Assembly: GCF_002835995.1 (NCBI RefSeq)
Contig: NZ_PJBZ01000084.1
Location: 1-32,618 of the forward strand
Direction of reading: 5' to 3'
DNA: 32,618 nucleotides
Source: Psychromonas sp. Urea-02u-13
Lineage (GTDB): Bacteria > Pseudomonadota > Gammaproteobacteria > Enterobacterales > Psychromonadaceae
Shown piece by piece: positions 1-7,957 of this stretch. Position 1 is the stretch's first letter; the number at the start of each line of letters is the position of its first letter. The translations under genes and the position numbers were made by a program. The notes under the pieces are model-generated. The model did no database searches. It was not told the DNA's origin and worked only from the letters and a program-made list of their open reading frames with translations.

Positions 1-511
1 GAAAATAACATCAGGCTGGATACGTACAGGTGTTGATAAAACAATTGAAACGACCGGTAGCAGAACCCGATTAAATGTAGTCGGAGCCATTGAGTTAAAT
101 AATTTATCGAATGCAGTTACTGCACAATATAAGACTATTAATGGTGACAGCATTATTGATTTTCTAGATAAAATAAAACAACGTTATAACACTCAAAAAA
201 GTATTCACTTAGTGCTGGATGGTGCTGGTTATCATCGCTCTCATCTGGTAATTGAGAAGGCAATAGAGCTTAATATAATACTCCATTATCTTCCTCCCTA
301 CAGTCCAAATCTCAACCCTATTGAGCGACTGTGGAAGGTAATGAATGAACATGCGAGAAATAACCGTTATTTCGCTACTGCCAAGGCCTTTCGAGAAAGC
401 ATCAATCACTTTTTTGATGCAACTTTGCCTGTAATTGGTGCTGATTTAAATACGAGAATTAACGATAACTTTCAGAGATTTTAACCTGCAAGTTGAAGTG
501 TGTCAGGTATA
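1..511 (+). mobile_element. IS630-family insertion sequence, 3' part
   Basis: The window opens inside an insertion sequence whose transposase reading frame runs to 484. After the stop there is about 25 bp of non-coding DNA ending in CTGCAAGTTGAAGTGTGTCA followed by GGTA. This is the expected place for the right terminal inverted repeat next to a TA, the dinucleotide that IS630 elements duplicate. The left end lies outside the window, so the terminal repeat cannot be confirmed and the right boundary is approximate. Confidence 0.55.
2..484 (+). CDS. IS630-family transposase, C-terminal part (5' end outside window)
   Basis: The open frame continues from base 2 with no start codon in view, so about 160 C-terminal residues are visible. 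The DDE_3-type catalytic core is clear: the second aspartate is in LVLDGAGYH (about base 210-236), followed by LPPYSPNLNPIERLW, where the glutamate of IERLW is the third catalytic acid. The first aspartate would lie upstream of the window. No frameshift is seen in the visible part, so the element may be intact. It catalyses cut-and-paste movement into TA targets. It is unrelated to the polysaccharide genes. Confidence 0.9.
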   Translation, partial: KITSGWIRTGVDKTIETTGSRTRLNVVGAIELNNLSNAVTAQYKTINGDSIIDFLDKIKQRYNTQKSIHLVLDGAGYHRSHLVIEKAIELNIILHYLPPYSPNLNPIERLWKVMNEHARNNRYFATAKAFRESINHFFDATLPVIGADLNTRINDNFQRF

Positions 512-589
512 GTCATCTACTTTCAAGCTCTTATTTGGATTTTTGAGATTGAATTACGATCACTTTGAATCGCATGATGAGGCAGTACA

Positions 590-808
590 ATGAGACAAGT
601 ATTAAGAGATAAGGCCATCGCGGTGTGCGATAAAAAAATTTTAATGAAAGGGGATAATGTAGGCCTTTCATTTTATGCTTTTTTTGCCAATAAAAACGAG
701 ACACCTGAGCTATTGATGGAAGCGGCCACTTGGTGGATTGAAACGCATCAATTAAATCATTTTGTCAAAGCACACAAGATTAAAGAGATGATTGAAAAGG
801 GCCTGTAA
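590..808 (+). CDS. Small conserved-looking protein of unknown function
   Basis: A 72-residue protein preceded by a GAGG-type ribosome site (GATGAGGCAG) 6-7 bases before ATG. It has no signal peptide or membrane segment. The sequence is rich in charged residues and aromatics (KGDNVGLSFYAFFANKNETP, then EAATWWIETH) and looks like a compact globular domain. It resembles a family of small uncharacterised proteins, perhaps DUF6500, but that is from memory and uncertain. It sits between the IS end and a palindromic repeat and is convergent with the lipoprotein gene at 939-1457. Function is unknown. Confidence 0.7.
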   Translation: MRQVLRDKAIAVCDKKILMKGDNVGLSFYAFFANKNETPELLMEAATWWIETHQLNHFVKAHKIKEMIEKGL

Positions 809-828
809 TAGCGGTTCGTTAAACAAGA

Positions 829-907
829 GCACCAAGAAACCAAGAGCAAAAAGTTGAGTTTACTCTTTAACCTTCTTTTTCTTCGTGCCTTCGTGGTTAA
901 TGGCTTT
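829..907. repeat. Interspersed palindromic repeat, copy 1 ('accacgaaggcacgaag' type)
   Basis: Read on the minus strand, this begins ATTAACCACGAAGGCACGAA and continues to CTTGGTTTCTTGGTGCT, giving an imperfect long stem-loop. The core at 869-907 matches, in inverted orientation, the sequence at 10801-10841 with very few differences. It lies between two convergent genes, where such elements often sit and may act as a bidirectional terminator. Similar AACCACGAAGG...CTTCGTGGTT elements are widespread in gammaproteobacterial and other genomes. Confidence 0.75.
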
Positions 908-938
908 TGAATTTACAAATGTCGCTTATGTAATGCGC

Positions 939-1457
939 TTACCAAAGTAACTTATTATCACTTAGCGTAAGCTCTTTTTGTAAAGCATCTTGGCCATCAT
1001 ATAACCATACTTCGACAAGGTAAGTTGACTGATTAGTTAAGCTGACAAAGGTATTATCAAATTGTCCCTGCTGTAAATCACCCGCCACAGTACGGCTACT
1101 TGAGTCAGGATAAAAACGACCTGAAGGTAATTGTTGGTAATCACCATAAACAGAAATATAAGCGCGTTGTAATTGATATTCTGAAAGTGAAACGCTGACT
1201 TGTACTGCCTGTTTACTGGTGAATAAAAACTTAGGTGACGCGACTAAATCTTGCATTTCGATAGCCGTTTGTGTGCTCTCCGCTGCGCCACTATTATTGG
1301 CGATTGTGATTAATGGGATTGCGCTATCGGTATTAGTATCCGTTGCATTGCTATCTGAGCCTGCAGCGCTTCCGCCACCACCGCCTCCGCCACCACAACC
1401 AATCATTAATACACTCATTGCCAACAAGCTTGATCTTTTTATATTTAAAAAAAACAT
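939..1457 (-). CDS. Glycine-rich lipoprotein, unknown function
   Basis: A 172-residue protein with a lipoprotein signal peptide: charged start, hydrophobic stretch and the lipobox LMIGC at about residues 18-22, followed directly by a run of eight glycines and a Ser/Asp/Thr-rich linker. The rest (about residues 50-172) is predicted beta-rich and ends in LTLSDNKLLW. ATG is preceded by GGAG at good spacing. It lies 28 bp downstream of the LruC-domain gene on the same strand, so the two are probably co-transcribed. The Gly run and linker suggest an outer-membrane anchored protein reaching out from the surface. No known family is recognised. Confidence 0.75.
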   Translation of the reverse strand: MFFLNIKRSSLLAMSVLMIGCGGGGGGGGSAAGSDSNATDTNTDSAIPLITIANNSGAAESTQTAIEMQDLVASPKFLFTSKQAVQVSVSLSEYQLQRAYISVYGDYQQLPSGRFYPDSSSRTVAGDLQQGQFDNTFVSLTNQSTYLVEVWLYDGQDALQKELTLSDNKLLW

Positions 1458-1485
1458 AATATTACTCCACTGATTAGGTTCAAGA

Positions 1486-3747
1486 TTAAAATAGGTGTTG
1501 TTGTGCTGCTTGTTCTGTTTCGTGCCAGTTACTTTTGTTTAGACCTTGTGATTCAACAAATTCTTGAAAGTGCGGGTAAGCGAGAATGATTGCTTTTCTT
1601 TCCGTTGGCCATTGCCATTGGTCACTGACTTCTAAAGCCCAAGGCAAGTTGTTAGCTGTACGGAAATAACGTCCTATCTCTGGATTACTATCATCATCAC
1701 CTAAACCCCAAAAATCGGCGTTGAATTTTTCGGTGGGCGCTTGATCCACCAAATGAATTTCTAGGCCTCGACCAGGATGACTGGTGAATATTTCACCATG
1801 ATAAAGTCCTTCCGTGGCAAAAATAAACGGGTCAAAAGGGGATGCATCCATGCTATCTAAAGCAATGGGAGTAATAAGGGGAATGCTAACTTCAAAGTCA
1901 AAAGAGGTATTCTGATTACAACCTGTTTCGCTACGGTAATGTTTACAGATACTGCTGACTTGCTTCCATAGGTCTTGGCTAATGACGACCACTGCATTTG
2001 CATCATTAGTGCTATTATCGGCTTCTAAAATGTCATAGGTAGTTGCCCCATTTTGGCCACTATATTGCTGTTTTATATCGTTATGTAATAAACGTAAGGT
2101 TTGTGCATTGACATTGGATGTTGCAATACTTGGGAAATGAACGGCAAAACCATTGTGGTAATAGCCACCTAAGGCTTGTAACTCACCTAAAATATCAATA
2201 CGTACGACGGCATTATCACGTATCACTTCAACGGTTCTGTAACGCATCACCACATCATTCATATCGTAGTCATCACTGATTGGCCATTGGTCTTCATAGG
2301 CTAAAGTTAACCAGCTACCTTCACTTGGGTGGTAGCGGTAACTTAATCCTGATTCACTGATGTTGATTGGGTGATCTTCTACTTCGCCACTGGTGCTGCC
2401 ACCAAAAAATGATAAACCACTTTGTTGGCTAAAACGGAATCGACTCCAGCTACTACTGGCAACTGCATCGGTAGGCACACGTAAAATTAAGTTATTGTTG
2501 CCAGCGACTAAAGTGACATCTGCAAAAATGTGTTCATTGGCATCATTAAAATCACCGTCATTATTCCAATCAAACCACGCATTTAATATACCGCTATTAG
2601 AGGCGTAAACGCTGACCACTGAATCGAGGCCGATTTCTAACGCGGTAACAAAGTTAACGCCATCTTCATCGTCAAAACTGGTGTTATTAACTTCACTGCT
2701 ATCATCGGAATCTGCACCTGTGTAACCATCGTAATCACCATCGGGAGCAGTGATGCCTAAATAGGTAGTGCCATCTAATAAATGACGTGGCCCGTTGCTG
2801 TCTAATGACGTCATATAGCTACTCGGCGCATCACCAAAATCGATAGTTGAAGCAATATCGACATCGATTAATGGCGCGCTTGCACAACGTGCTCCATCAT
2901 TTTGGCTAGAGCTAGGCCCATCGGCAAACTTGACCGCTGCCACGCTTAAATTCTCATCGACTGGCAGCGTGGCCGCCTCGGTTAAGCTCGATAAATCGAT
3001 ACGATAAATTTTACCATCTTGATTACGTGATAAATAAAAGTAACCGTTAACATCAAAATACATCGCACCAAAGGTCCCTGTTTCACCACTATTCCCCAGT
3101 GCAATAGCGCTGCCATTTTCAGGATTAATTTGATAGAGAATACCGCTGCCATTATCTACGCCGTAAAGCTGGCCCGTTGTAGGATGAAATGCAAAATCCG
3201 TTAGGTTAATGCTACTGCTGGTGGTTATTTTTATCGCCGTGAGCTGCGCGTTTACATCGTTATCTAAAGGCGTTAAATCAACGCGGTATAAACCTTTTCC
3301 TTTACGATAAAGGTAATAATAATGGTCTGCGACATCACCAACAAAAAATGTAGTATCTGCGGGTAATCCTGATAGGTTGAGTGTGATAACTTGAAAGTCA
3401 CTGCCCATACGCACCATTTGTAGGTTGGAGGTATCAAAGCCATATAAATATCTGTCTTGCTCATCAAACCCTAAACCGTTGATGTTGGCATTAATGCCGG
3501 GATCATCTTCGATTAAGTCATAGTTGCCTGTGACCAGATTGATGCCGTAACTGGCAACGGGATTACCCTGGAAGAGAAACGCTTTACTTGGGCAGGTTGA
3601 AAACGCCTCTGCTTTGCTTGCGCCACTAAATAAAAGCAAACACAAAATACAGGCCAGTAACAGGATCTCGACAATGATTGACTTAAGTCCTGTTGAGCTC
3701 AGCGTGTTAAAGCGCTGGTTGATGTTGTTATGATAGTTATCGTTCAT
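1486..3747 (-). CDS. Secreted LruC-domain protein with beta-propeller-like N-terminus
   Basis: A 753-residue secreted protein. A long N-region, a hydrophobic segment at about residues 24-42 and an AEA cleavage motif near residue 48 form the signal peptide. Residues 50-280 hold YWTD/DUF6923-like repeats of the form LYGVDNGSGILYQI and YLYGFDTSNLQMV. A linker follows with FGDAPSSYM (about 303) and many acidic, possibly Ca-binding residues (DGDYDGYTGADSDD), then a GEVEDH motif (about 457). The C-terminal third is an LruC domain with the typical YEDQWPISDDYDMNDVVM signature (about 480-500). LruC-domain proteins are extracellular or surface proteins of unknown biochemistry. GGAG precedes ATG. The gene is divergent from the polysaccharide locus and likely shares its upstream activator site; a matrix or surface role is inferred. 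Confidence 0.85.
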   Translation of the reverse strand: MNDNYHNNINQRFNTLSSTGLKSIIVEILLLACILCLLLFSGASKAEAFSTCPSKAFLFQGNPVASYGINLVTGNYDLIEDDPGINANINGLGFDEQDRYLYGFDTSNLQMVRMGSDFQVITLNLSGLPADTTFFVGDVADHYYYLYRKGKGLYRVDLTPLDNDVNAQLTAIKITTSSSINLTDFAFHPTTGQLYGVDNGSGILYQINPENGSAIALGNSGETGTFGAMYFDVNGYFYLSRNQDGKIYRIDLSSLTEAATLPVDENLSVAAVKFADGPSSSQNDGARCASAPLIDVDIASTIDFGDAPSSYMTSLDSNGPRHLLDGTTYLGITAPDGDYDGYTGADSDDSSEVNNTSFDDEDGVNFVTALEIGLDSVVSVYASNSGILNAWFDWNNDGDFNDANEHIFADVTLVAGNNNLILRVPTDAVASSSWSRFRFSQQSGLSFFGGSTSGEVEDHPINISESGLSYRYHPSEGSWLTLAYEDQWPISDDYDMNDVVMRYRTVEVIRDNAVVRIDILGELQALGGYYHNGFAVHFPSIATSNVNAQTLRLLHNDIKQQYSGQNGATTYDILEADNSTNDANAVVVISQDLWKQVSSICKHYRSETGCNQNTSFDFEVSIPLITPIALDSMDASPFDPFIFATEGLYHGEIFTSHPGRGLEIHLVDQAPTEKFNADFWGLGDDDSNPEIGRYFRTANNLPWALEVSDQWQWPTERKAIILAYPHFQEFVESQGLNKSNWHETEQAAQQHLF

Positions 3748-3794
3748 GGTGTGACTCCATTTGCTATGATTTTTCAGAGATAACTAAGCTATAC

Positions 3795-3810
3795 ACAAGT
3801 TGTATGCCAA
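3795..3810 (-). promoter_or_regulatory. Candidate sigma-54 promoter of the LruC gene (weak -12)
   Basis: On the minus strand the sequence is TTGGCATACAACTTGT, with a perfect -24 box and correct 10-bp spacing but GT instead of GC at -12. The predicted start would be near 3784, about 37 bp before the LruC ATG. It is weaker evidence than the four plus-strand promoters. Confidence 0.45.
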
Positions 3811-3910
3811 CCAGGTTTAAATAAATATTAAAGGGCCATGACGGCAATGTTTATAGGCTTGTTGGGTTTTGTTTTTTATTTTAAAAGTAAATAGTGGAAG
3901 GCTCTAAGTG

Positions 3911-3947
3911 TGCAAAATTGCATTTTGCGAAGCGCAATGCATTGCAG
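3911..3947. promoter_or_regulatory. Dyad activator-site cluster A in the divergent intergenic region
   Basis: Two palindromes lie side by side: GCAAAAT-TGC-ATTTTGC (3912-3928) and the perfect dyad GCAATGCATTGC (3933-3944). They sit about 145-178 bp upstream of the predicted sigma-54 start at 4089 and about 127-160 bp upstream of the candidate LruC start, so one site could serve both divergent units. Related GCAAATTGCAA words occur upstream of the other three sigma-54 promoters. The rest of the 3748-4168 gap shows no gene. Confidence 0.6.
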
Positions 3948-4061
3948 CTAAGCGTTATTACTTGCTTTGAGGTGGCGCTTAAAAAGGAATGCTCAGCCGC
4001 ATCATGTTAATAGAGGCTGTGAGGCGTTATTTATAGGGGTTAAAGGGGGGATTGGCTTTGT

Positions 4062-4078
4062 TTGGCATTAACTATGCA
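4062..4078 (+). promoter_or_regulatory. Sigma-54 promoter upstream of the first glycosyltransferase
   Basis: TTGGCATTAACTATGCA matches the -24/-12 consensus, with GG at 4064-4065, a 10-bp spacer and GC at 4076-4077. The predicted start is about 4089, leaving an 80-nt leader before ATG 4169. Confidence 0.75.
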
Positions 4079-4168
4079 GTGCATTGAGTAGAGCGGATGA
4101 ATGAACGCTGCATTGGTTAGCTAAAGGCCGTGTGGAAACAAGCATGGCATAGTGCGATAGGGGGAAGT

Positions 4169-5179
4169 ATGAATGTATCTAAAGTCTGGATCCTGTTAGA
4201 TAGCCGTCACGCAGGTGGCATAGAGTCTCATGTGTTGCAGTTAGCACAGGGGTTAAATGCACATCAGGTAGATGTTTGTGTGGTGTTTTTAAAAGATTAT
4301 GGTGCGCATCCTTTATATCAACATTTACAGGCATTAGGTATTCAATATACAGTGCTCGATGGGCAATATAATAAATTGTATAAGTTACTCAAAACGCAAC
4401 TTCACGCTGTGTTACATACCCATGGTTATAAGGCAGGCATTATTGGCAGAGTGGTCGCGCGTTTATTACATATGCCGGTGATCAGCACTTATCATGCGGG
4501 CGAAATTGGCCATGGAAGATTGGCATTTTATGATTGGTTAGACCGAAGCAGTGCTTTTTTGGCGAATCATGTGTTTGCGGTCAGCCCTAAAATCGCGGCA
4601 CGTTTACCCATTGGCGCAGAGGTGTTTGATAACTTTGTTGATAATAGCAAGCTGTCCCTTGGCCAAGGAAAACAGGTCGCTTTTGTGGGCCGAGTCAGTG
4701 ATGAAAAAGGGCCTGATTACTTTTTACAAATAGCAAAATTGTTGCCTGAAGTAGAATTCCACCTTTATGGTGGTGGCCCTTTATTTACTCAAATGCAACA
4801 AATCGCAACACCAAACATGCACTTACACGGGCAACAAGATGATATGTCACAGGTCTGGTCTAAGGTCGGGTTATTAGTCATGCCATCTCGTTTTGAAGGA
4901 TTACCGATGGCAGCATTAGAGGCAATGGCAAGAGGTATTCCGGTACTTGCCTTTAATGTTGGCGCGTTAAATAAGTTAATCTGCGAGGGTAAAAATGGCT
5001 GGTTAGTCGCACCTCATGATGTGCAAACATTAGCCAATAAAGTTAATTTATGGCTGACGTTTAGCGAACAACAAAAAGAGAATTTTCAGTTAGCCGCCCA
5101 GCAAAAAATTAATCACCAATTCGCTAGCCACGTTGCCATTCCTAAATTAATCGAAAAATATCAAAAACTATATATATGA
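4169..5179 (+). CDS. GT4-type glycosyltransferase (possibly SypH-like)
   Basis: A 336-residue GT-B glycosyltransferase. The N-terminal acceptor domain begins VWILLDSRHAGGIESHVLQL, typical of GT4 enzymes. The C-terminal donor domain has VAFVGRVSDEKGPDYF, LYGGGPL and the E-x7-E motif in SRFEGLPMAALEAMARG. ATG 4169 is preferred over the upstream GTG at 4130 because AGGGGGAA lies just before it and it begins exactly at the family N-terminus. It is transcribed alone from its own sigma-54 promoter and separated by 416 bp from the next unit. V. fischeri sypH is also a glycosyltransferase next to sypI, so this could be its counterpart, but the assignment is by position only. The substrate cannot be read from sequence. 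Confidence 0.88.
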   Translation: MNVSKVWILLDSRHAGGIESHVLQLAQGLNAHQVDVCVVFLKDYGAHPLYQHLQALGIQYTVLDGQYNKLYKLLKTQLHAVLHTHGYKAGIIGRVVARLLHMPVISTYHAGEIGHGRLAFYDWLDRSSAFLANHVFAVSPKIAARLPIGAEVFDNFVDNSKLSLGQGKQVAFVGRVSDEKGPDYFLQIAKLLPEVEFHLYGGGPLFTQMQQIATPNMHLHGQQDDMSQVWSKVGLLVMPSRFEGLPMAALEAMARGIPVLAFNVGALNKLICEGKNGWLVAPHDVQTLANKVNLWLTFSEQQKENFQLAAQQKINHQFASHVAIPKLIEKYQKLYI

Positions 5180-5186
5180 GCGTACG

Positions 5187-5216
5187 GCCTCTTTGATGTT
5201 TCGTTTTATAAGAGGC
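5187..5216 (+). terminator. Possible terminator hairpin after the first glycosyltransferase
   Basis: GCCTCTT (5187-5193) and AAGAGGC (5210-5216) form a 7-bp stem with a 16-nt loop, 8 bp after the stop codon and followed by TATTT. It is a weak stem with a short U tract. From 5220 to about 5400 there is no gene or recognisable element. Confidence 0.35.
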
Positions 5217-5412
5217 TATTTCTACTGTGACTAAACTCACGCTACGCTAGTTTTTACGATGAACCTTCTCTTATTACCCTCAATTCCCCTCAATAGTCCT
5301 CTTTTATAAGCCTCTCTAGACCTGCCTTATAACCCACGCTTGTATGACTTCCTTTTAGGCTATCCCTTAGTGATAAGTCATAAACTCTGCGAGCTATTTA
5401 AAATTTCAAAAC

Positions 5413-5447
5413 GCAAATTGCAAACGCATTTGTTTTTTGCAATTTGC
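5413..5447. promoter_or_regulatory. Dyad activator-site cluster B
   Basis: GCAAATTGCAAA (5413-5424) and its exact inverted copy TTTGCAATTTGC (5436-5447) form a perfect 12-bp inverted repeat with an 11-bp spacer, about 123-157 bp upstream of the predicted start at 5570. The same words recur upstream of 11129 and 18775. Confidence 0.65.
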
Positions 5448-5542
5448 AATGCAGATTACTAGCAAGCGCTTAAATTTATTAACACTTAATACCTTAAATA
5501 AAATTAACTCATAAAAATCAATCAGATAAAAAATTTTAATAG

Positions 5543-5559
5543 TTGGAACAAGGTTTGCT
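5543..5559 (+). promoter_or_regulatory. Sigma-54 promoter of the sypIJKL-like unit
   Basis: TTGGAACAAGGTTTGCT has GG at 5545-5546, a 10-bp spacer, GC at 5557-5558 and a T-rich -12 box. The predicted start is about 5570, 26 bp before ATG 5596. V. fischeri also has a sigma-54 promoter before sypI. Confidence 0.78.
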
Positions 5560-5595
5560 CTATTAACTATATCACTTCCTCATAAGGTTCATTTT

Positions 5596-6834
5596 ATGCA
5601 AACGGAAAATAGAACGGGCACTAAAAACATTTTGTTTACGCATTACGGTGATAACTGGATAAGAGGCAGTGAGCGATGCTTATTAGATTTAATGACAAAT
5701 ATCGATACGAAAAAATACACGCCTATTCTATGGTGCAACCAGCCCATCATGGCGCAGCAAGCCAGAGCACTCGGTATCAAAGTGTTTTGTTCTCATTTTT
5801 CAATTTTATTGGGCTGGCAAGCACCGCGGTTTAATGTGCTTAATTTCCTGCGCTTAATCAAAGAAGCGAAACAATTAATTACCACGTTGCACATTGATAT
5901 CGTGCATGCCAATAGTGCCGTGCCTTGCCAATGGTTAAATATTGCCGCGCGCCAGTTACATGTGCCGCTATTATGTCAGATTCATGCAATCTATCCATTA
6001 CGTGACCGTTTAACGTTTGGGCTTTATCACGTGAGTAAAGTGGTCGGGGTGAGCCAGTATGTGATGAGACCTTTCTACCAAGATAACTTACCCGTATCAC
6101 GTAGACAGGTAATACCTAACGGCATCGATGATAAAAAATTATCTCAGCAAGCCTTAATCGATTTACATCATGGCTTAAATATTAGTTGCGGTACCTTTGT
6201 GATTGCCGCCGTGGGTTCATTGATCAAACGTAAAGGCATGGACTTAATCATTGATGCGTTAGCGCTGTTATTAAAAAAACAGTTGCCGATGCATCTGCTT
6301 ATTATTGGGGACGGACCCGAAAAAGAAGCACTTACAGCTCAAATAGCGTCACTGGGTTTACAGCAACAAGTCACCTTATTAGGTGAGCAGGATAATGTTA
6401 TGGGCATTCTGCGTGGTACTGTGAATCTATTTGTTTCTGGGGCTCGCGAAGAAGCGTTTGGCTTGGTATTTGCTGAGGCAAGTTTAGCTGGGCTCGCTAT
6501 CGTGGGCCCCTACATTGGAGGAATACCTGAGGTTGTCAAAAACAACGAAACAGGTTTATTGGTGAGTCCTGAAAACAGCTTTGCATTAAGTATTGCGATT
6601 GAAAAGCTCTATCAGTCACCCTCATTAGAGTATCGATTAGCAAAATCAGGGCAGAAACATATCTTGGAAAATTTTACCATTCGCCATAATGCCCAACAAT
6701 TTGAACAAACCTACCAAACATTATTACAAACCCCTGAAGTATTCTCGCCTTGGTATACCAATACATCTTGGATGACATCACTTGTACATGGTTGTCAGCG
6801 ATTCATGAAAAGAGGGCAACACCATGAAGCATAA
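5596..6834 (+). CDS. sypI: GT4-type glycosyltransferase, SypI-like
   Basis: A 412-residue GT-B enzyme. The N-terminal domain begins with ILFTHYGDNWIRGSERCLLDL. The donor domain carries VIPNGIDDKK, IGDGPEKEAL and the E-x7-E motif in REEAFGLVFAEASLAG, followed by GGIPEVV. It presumably adds one sugar of the repeat unit to the undecaprenyl-linked intermediate on the cytoplasmic face of the membrane. It is the first gene of a unit with its own sigma-54 promoter and overlaps the next gene by 11 bp. The symbol rests on order: two glycosyltransferases, flippase, polymerase, then acetyltransferase, as in sypI-sypM. Confidence 0.82.
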   Translation: MQTENRTGTKNILFTHYGDNWIRGSERCLLDLMTNIDTKKYTPILWCNQPIMAQQARALGIKVFCSHFSILLGWQAPRFNVLNFLRLIKEAKQLITTLHIDIVHANSAVPCQWLNIAARQLHVPLLCQIHAIYPLRDRLTFGLYHVSKVVGVSQYVMRPFYQDNLPVSRRQVIPNGIDDKKLSQQALIDLHHGLNISCGTFVIAAVGSLIKRKGMDLIIDALALLLKKQLPMHLLIIGDGPEKEALTAQIASLGLQQQVTLLGEQDNVMGILRGTVNLFVSGAREEAFGLVFAEASLAGLAIVGPYIGGIPEVVKNNETGLLVSPENSFALSIAIEKLYQSPSLEYRLAKSGQKHILENFTIRHNAQQFEQTYQTLLQTPEVFSPWYTNTSWMTSLVHGCQRFMKRGQHHEA

Positions 6835-7954
6835 AACCCATATTGTTGTAATTGATCCTATTCCCTTTAATGGCGGCTCAAAAGTAGCCACTGCTAATGT
6901 ATTACGCCAGCTTGACCATGAGGAGGTGCGTATCTCGGTATTGACGGCGGACAAGCAAGCCTGGGGCAATGCTAACTTTACCAAAATGTCTTTTTTTGAA
7001 TTTGGATTCTTAGAAAATAAAGAGCAAGGCATCGCTTATTTTTTACGCCATTTAGTGATTGCATTTTATCTCTTATTGTTACGTTTACGCTTCGGTAAAA
7101 TAGATATTACCGTTGGGGCATCGGGTCCCGGTGTTGATTTAGCCATGTACATGGTTAAGCCTTTTTTAAAGCAAAATATCATTCAATTTATTCACGGGCC
7201 TGTTGCTACCTCACGCACGATTGCCCGTTGTTTAAATCATGCGGATCAAGTTTATTATCTGCACAGCACACTTGGCTCAATACATAAAACATTACGTGTA
7301 CTGGGACCGGTGGAGCAGGACTTACCTGCTCATTTTTGCTTATTTGAAAATGGCTTGTGTGATGAAGATTGGCCAACACAATGCCAGATACATTCGCCGG
7401 TTATTTTTTGGGCTGCCTCATTATTAAAATGGAAAGGATTAGATTTATTACTGGAGGCTTTAAAGGGCATTGATACGTTATTGCGCCCGCAAACACATAT
7501 TTGTTATATCAAGCCCCATTCGACTCAATTAGCGATTACCGACGCGCCAGTATCGCTCAATAAAGTGAAATGGTATGAAAGCCCTGCACATATCGACAAG
7601 TTACGCGCCAGTGCCAATATTTTCATTTCAAGCAGTAAAAATGAACCCTTTGGCCTGTCAATTTTAGAAGCGATGGCGGCGGGCATGTGTGTGCTTATTC
7701 CGGCCGATGATGCTTATTGGGATCATATTTTAGAAGACAATATTAACTGCATTAAATACCAACCTGACAATGCACAAGATCTGCAACAAAAAATACTGAT
7801 GCTTAATAAGAATATGCCTACGGTGATAAAAATGGGCCAAGCCGCCGCTCAGTTAGCATTACATTATCGTGCCTCTGTGCAATATCAAGACATTAAAAAG
7901 AACATCGAAATGCTGTGCCGCTGTGCGCCTGATTCTACTTTAGTGAATGGTTAG
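6824..7954 (+). CDS. sypJ: GT4-type glycosyltransferase, SypJ-like
   Basis: A 376-residue glycosyltransferase. It opens with VVIDPIPFNGGSKVATANVL, an acceptor-domain start, and the donor domain shows the E-x7-E motif in KNEPFGLSILEAMAAG at about residues 280-295. The N-terminal half holds a hydrophobic stretch (LVIAFYLLLLRL, about 75-86), suggesting membrane association. It starts inside the end of sypI (ATGAAGCATAA), implying coupled translation, and lies 3 bp before the flippase gene. Its role is likely transfer of a further sugar to the lipid-linked repeat. The specific sugar is unknown. Confidence 0.8.
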   Translation: MKHKTHIVVIDPIPFNGGSKVATANVLRQLDHEEVRISVLTADKQAWGNANFTKMSFFEFGFLENKEQGIAYFLRHLVIAFYLLLLRLRFGKIDITVGASGPGVDLAMYMVKPFLKQNIIQFIHGPVATSRTIARCLNHADQVYYLHSTLGSIHKTLRVLGPVEQDLPAHFCLFENGLCDEDWPTQCQIHSPVIFWAASLLKWKGLDLLLEALKGIDTLLRPQTHICYIKPHSTQLAITDAPVSLNKVKWYESPAHIDKLRASANIFISSSKNEPFGLSILEAMAAGMCVLIPADDAYWDHILEDNINCIKYQPDNAQDLQQKILMLNKNMPTVIKMGQAAAQLALHYRASVQYQDIKKNIEMLCRCAPDSTLVNG

Positions 7955-7957
7955 CCT

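Noticed and set aside
1219-1473. Plus-strand ORF with a proline run
   Set aside because: It is the antisense of the lipoprotein's glycine codons; the minus-strand gene has a signal peptide and ribosome site.
1486-3747. PEP-CTERM/exosortase system because of the sigma-54 EPS context
   Set aside because: No exosortase is present, and neither the LruC protein nor the lipoprotein ends in a PEP motif plus membrane helix and basic tail.
4130-4168. GTG start adding 13 residues to the first glycosyltransferase
   Set aside because: The added residues do not match the GT4 N-terminus and there is a better ribosome site before ATG 4169.
4079-4168. JUMPstart/ops element for RfaH control in the leader
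   Set aside because: No GGCGGTAG-type sequence is present in the leaders of the polysaccharide units.
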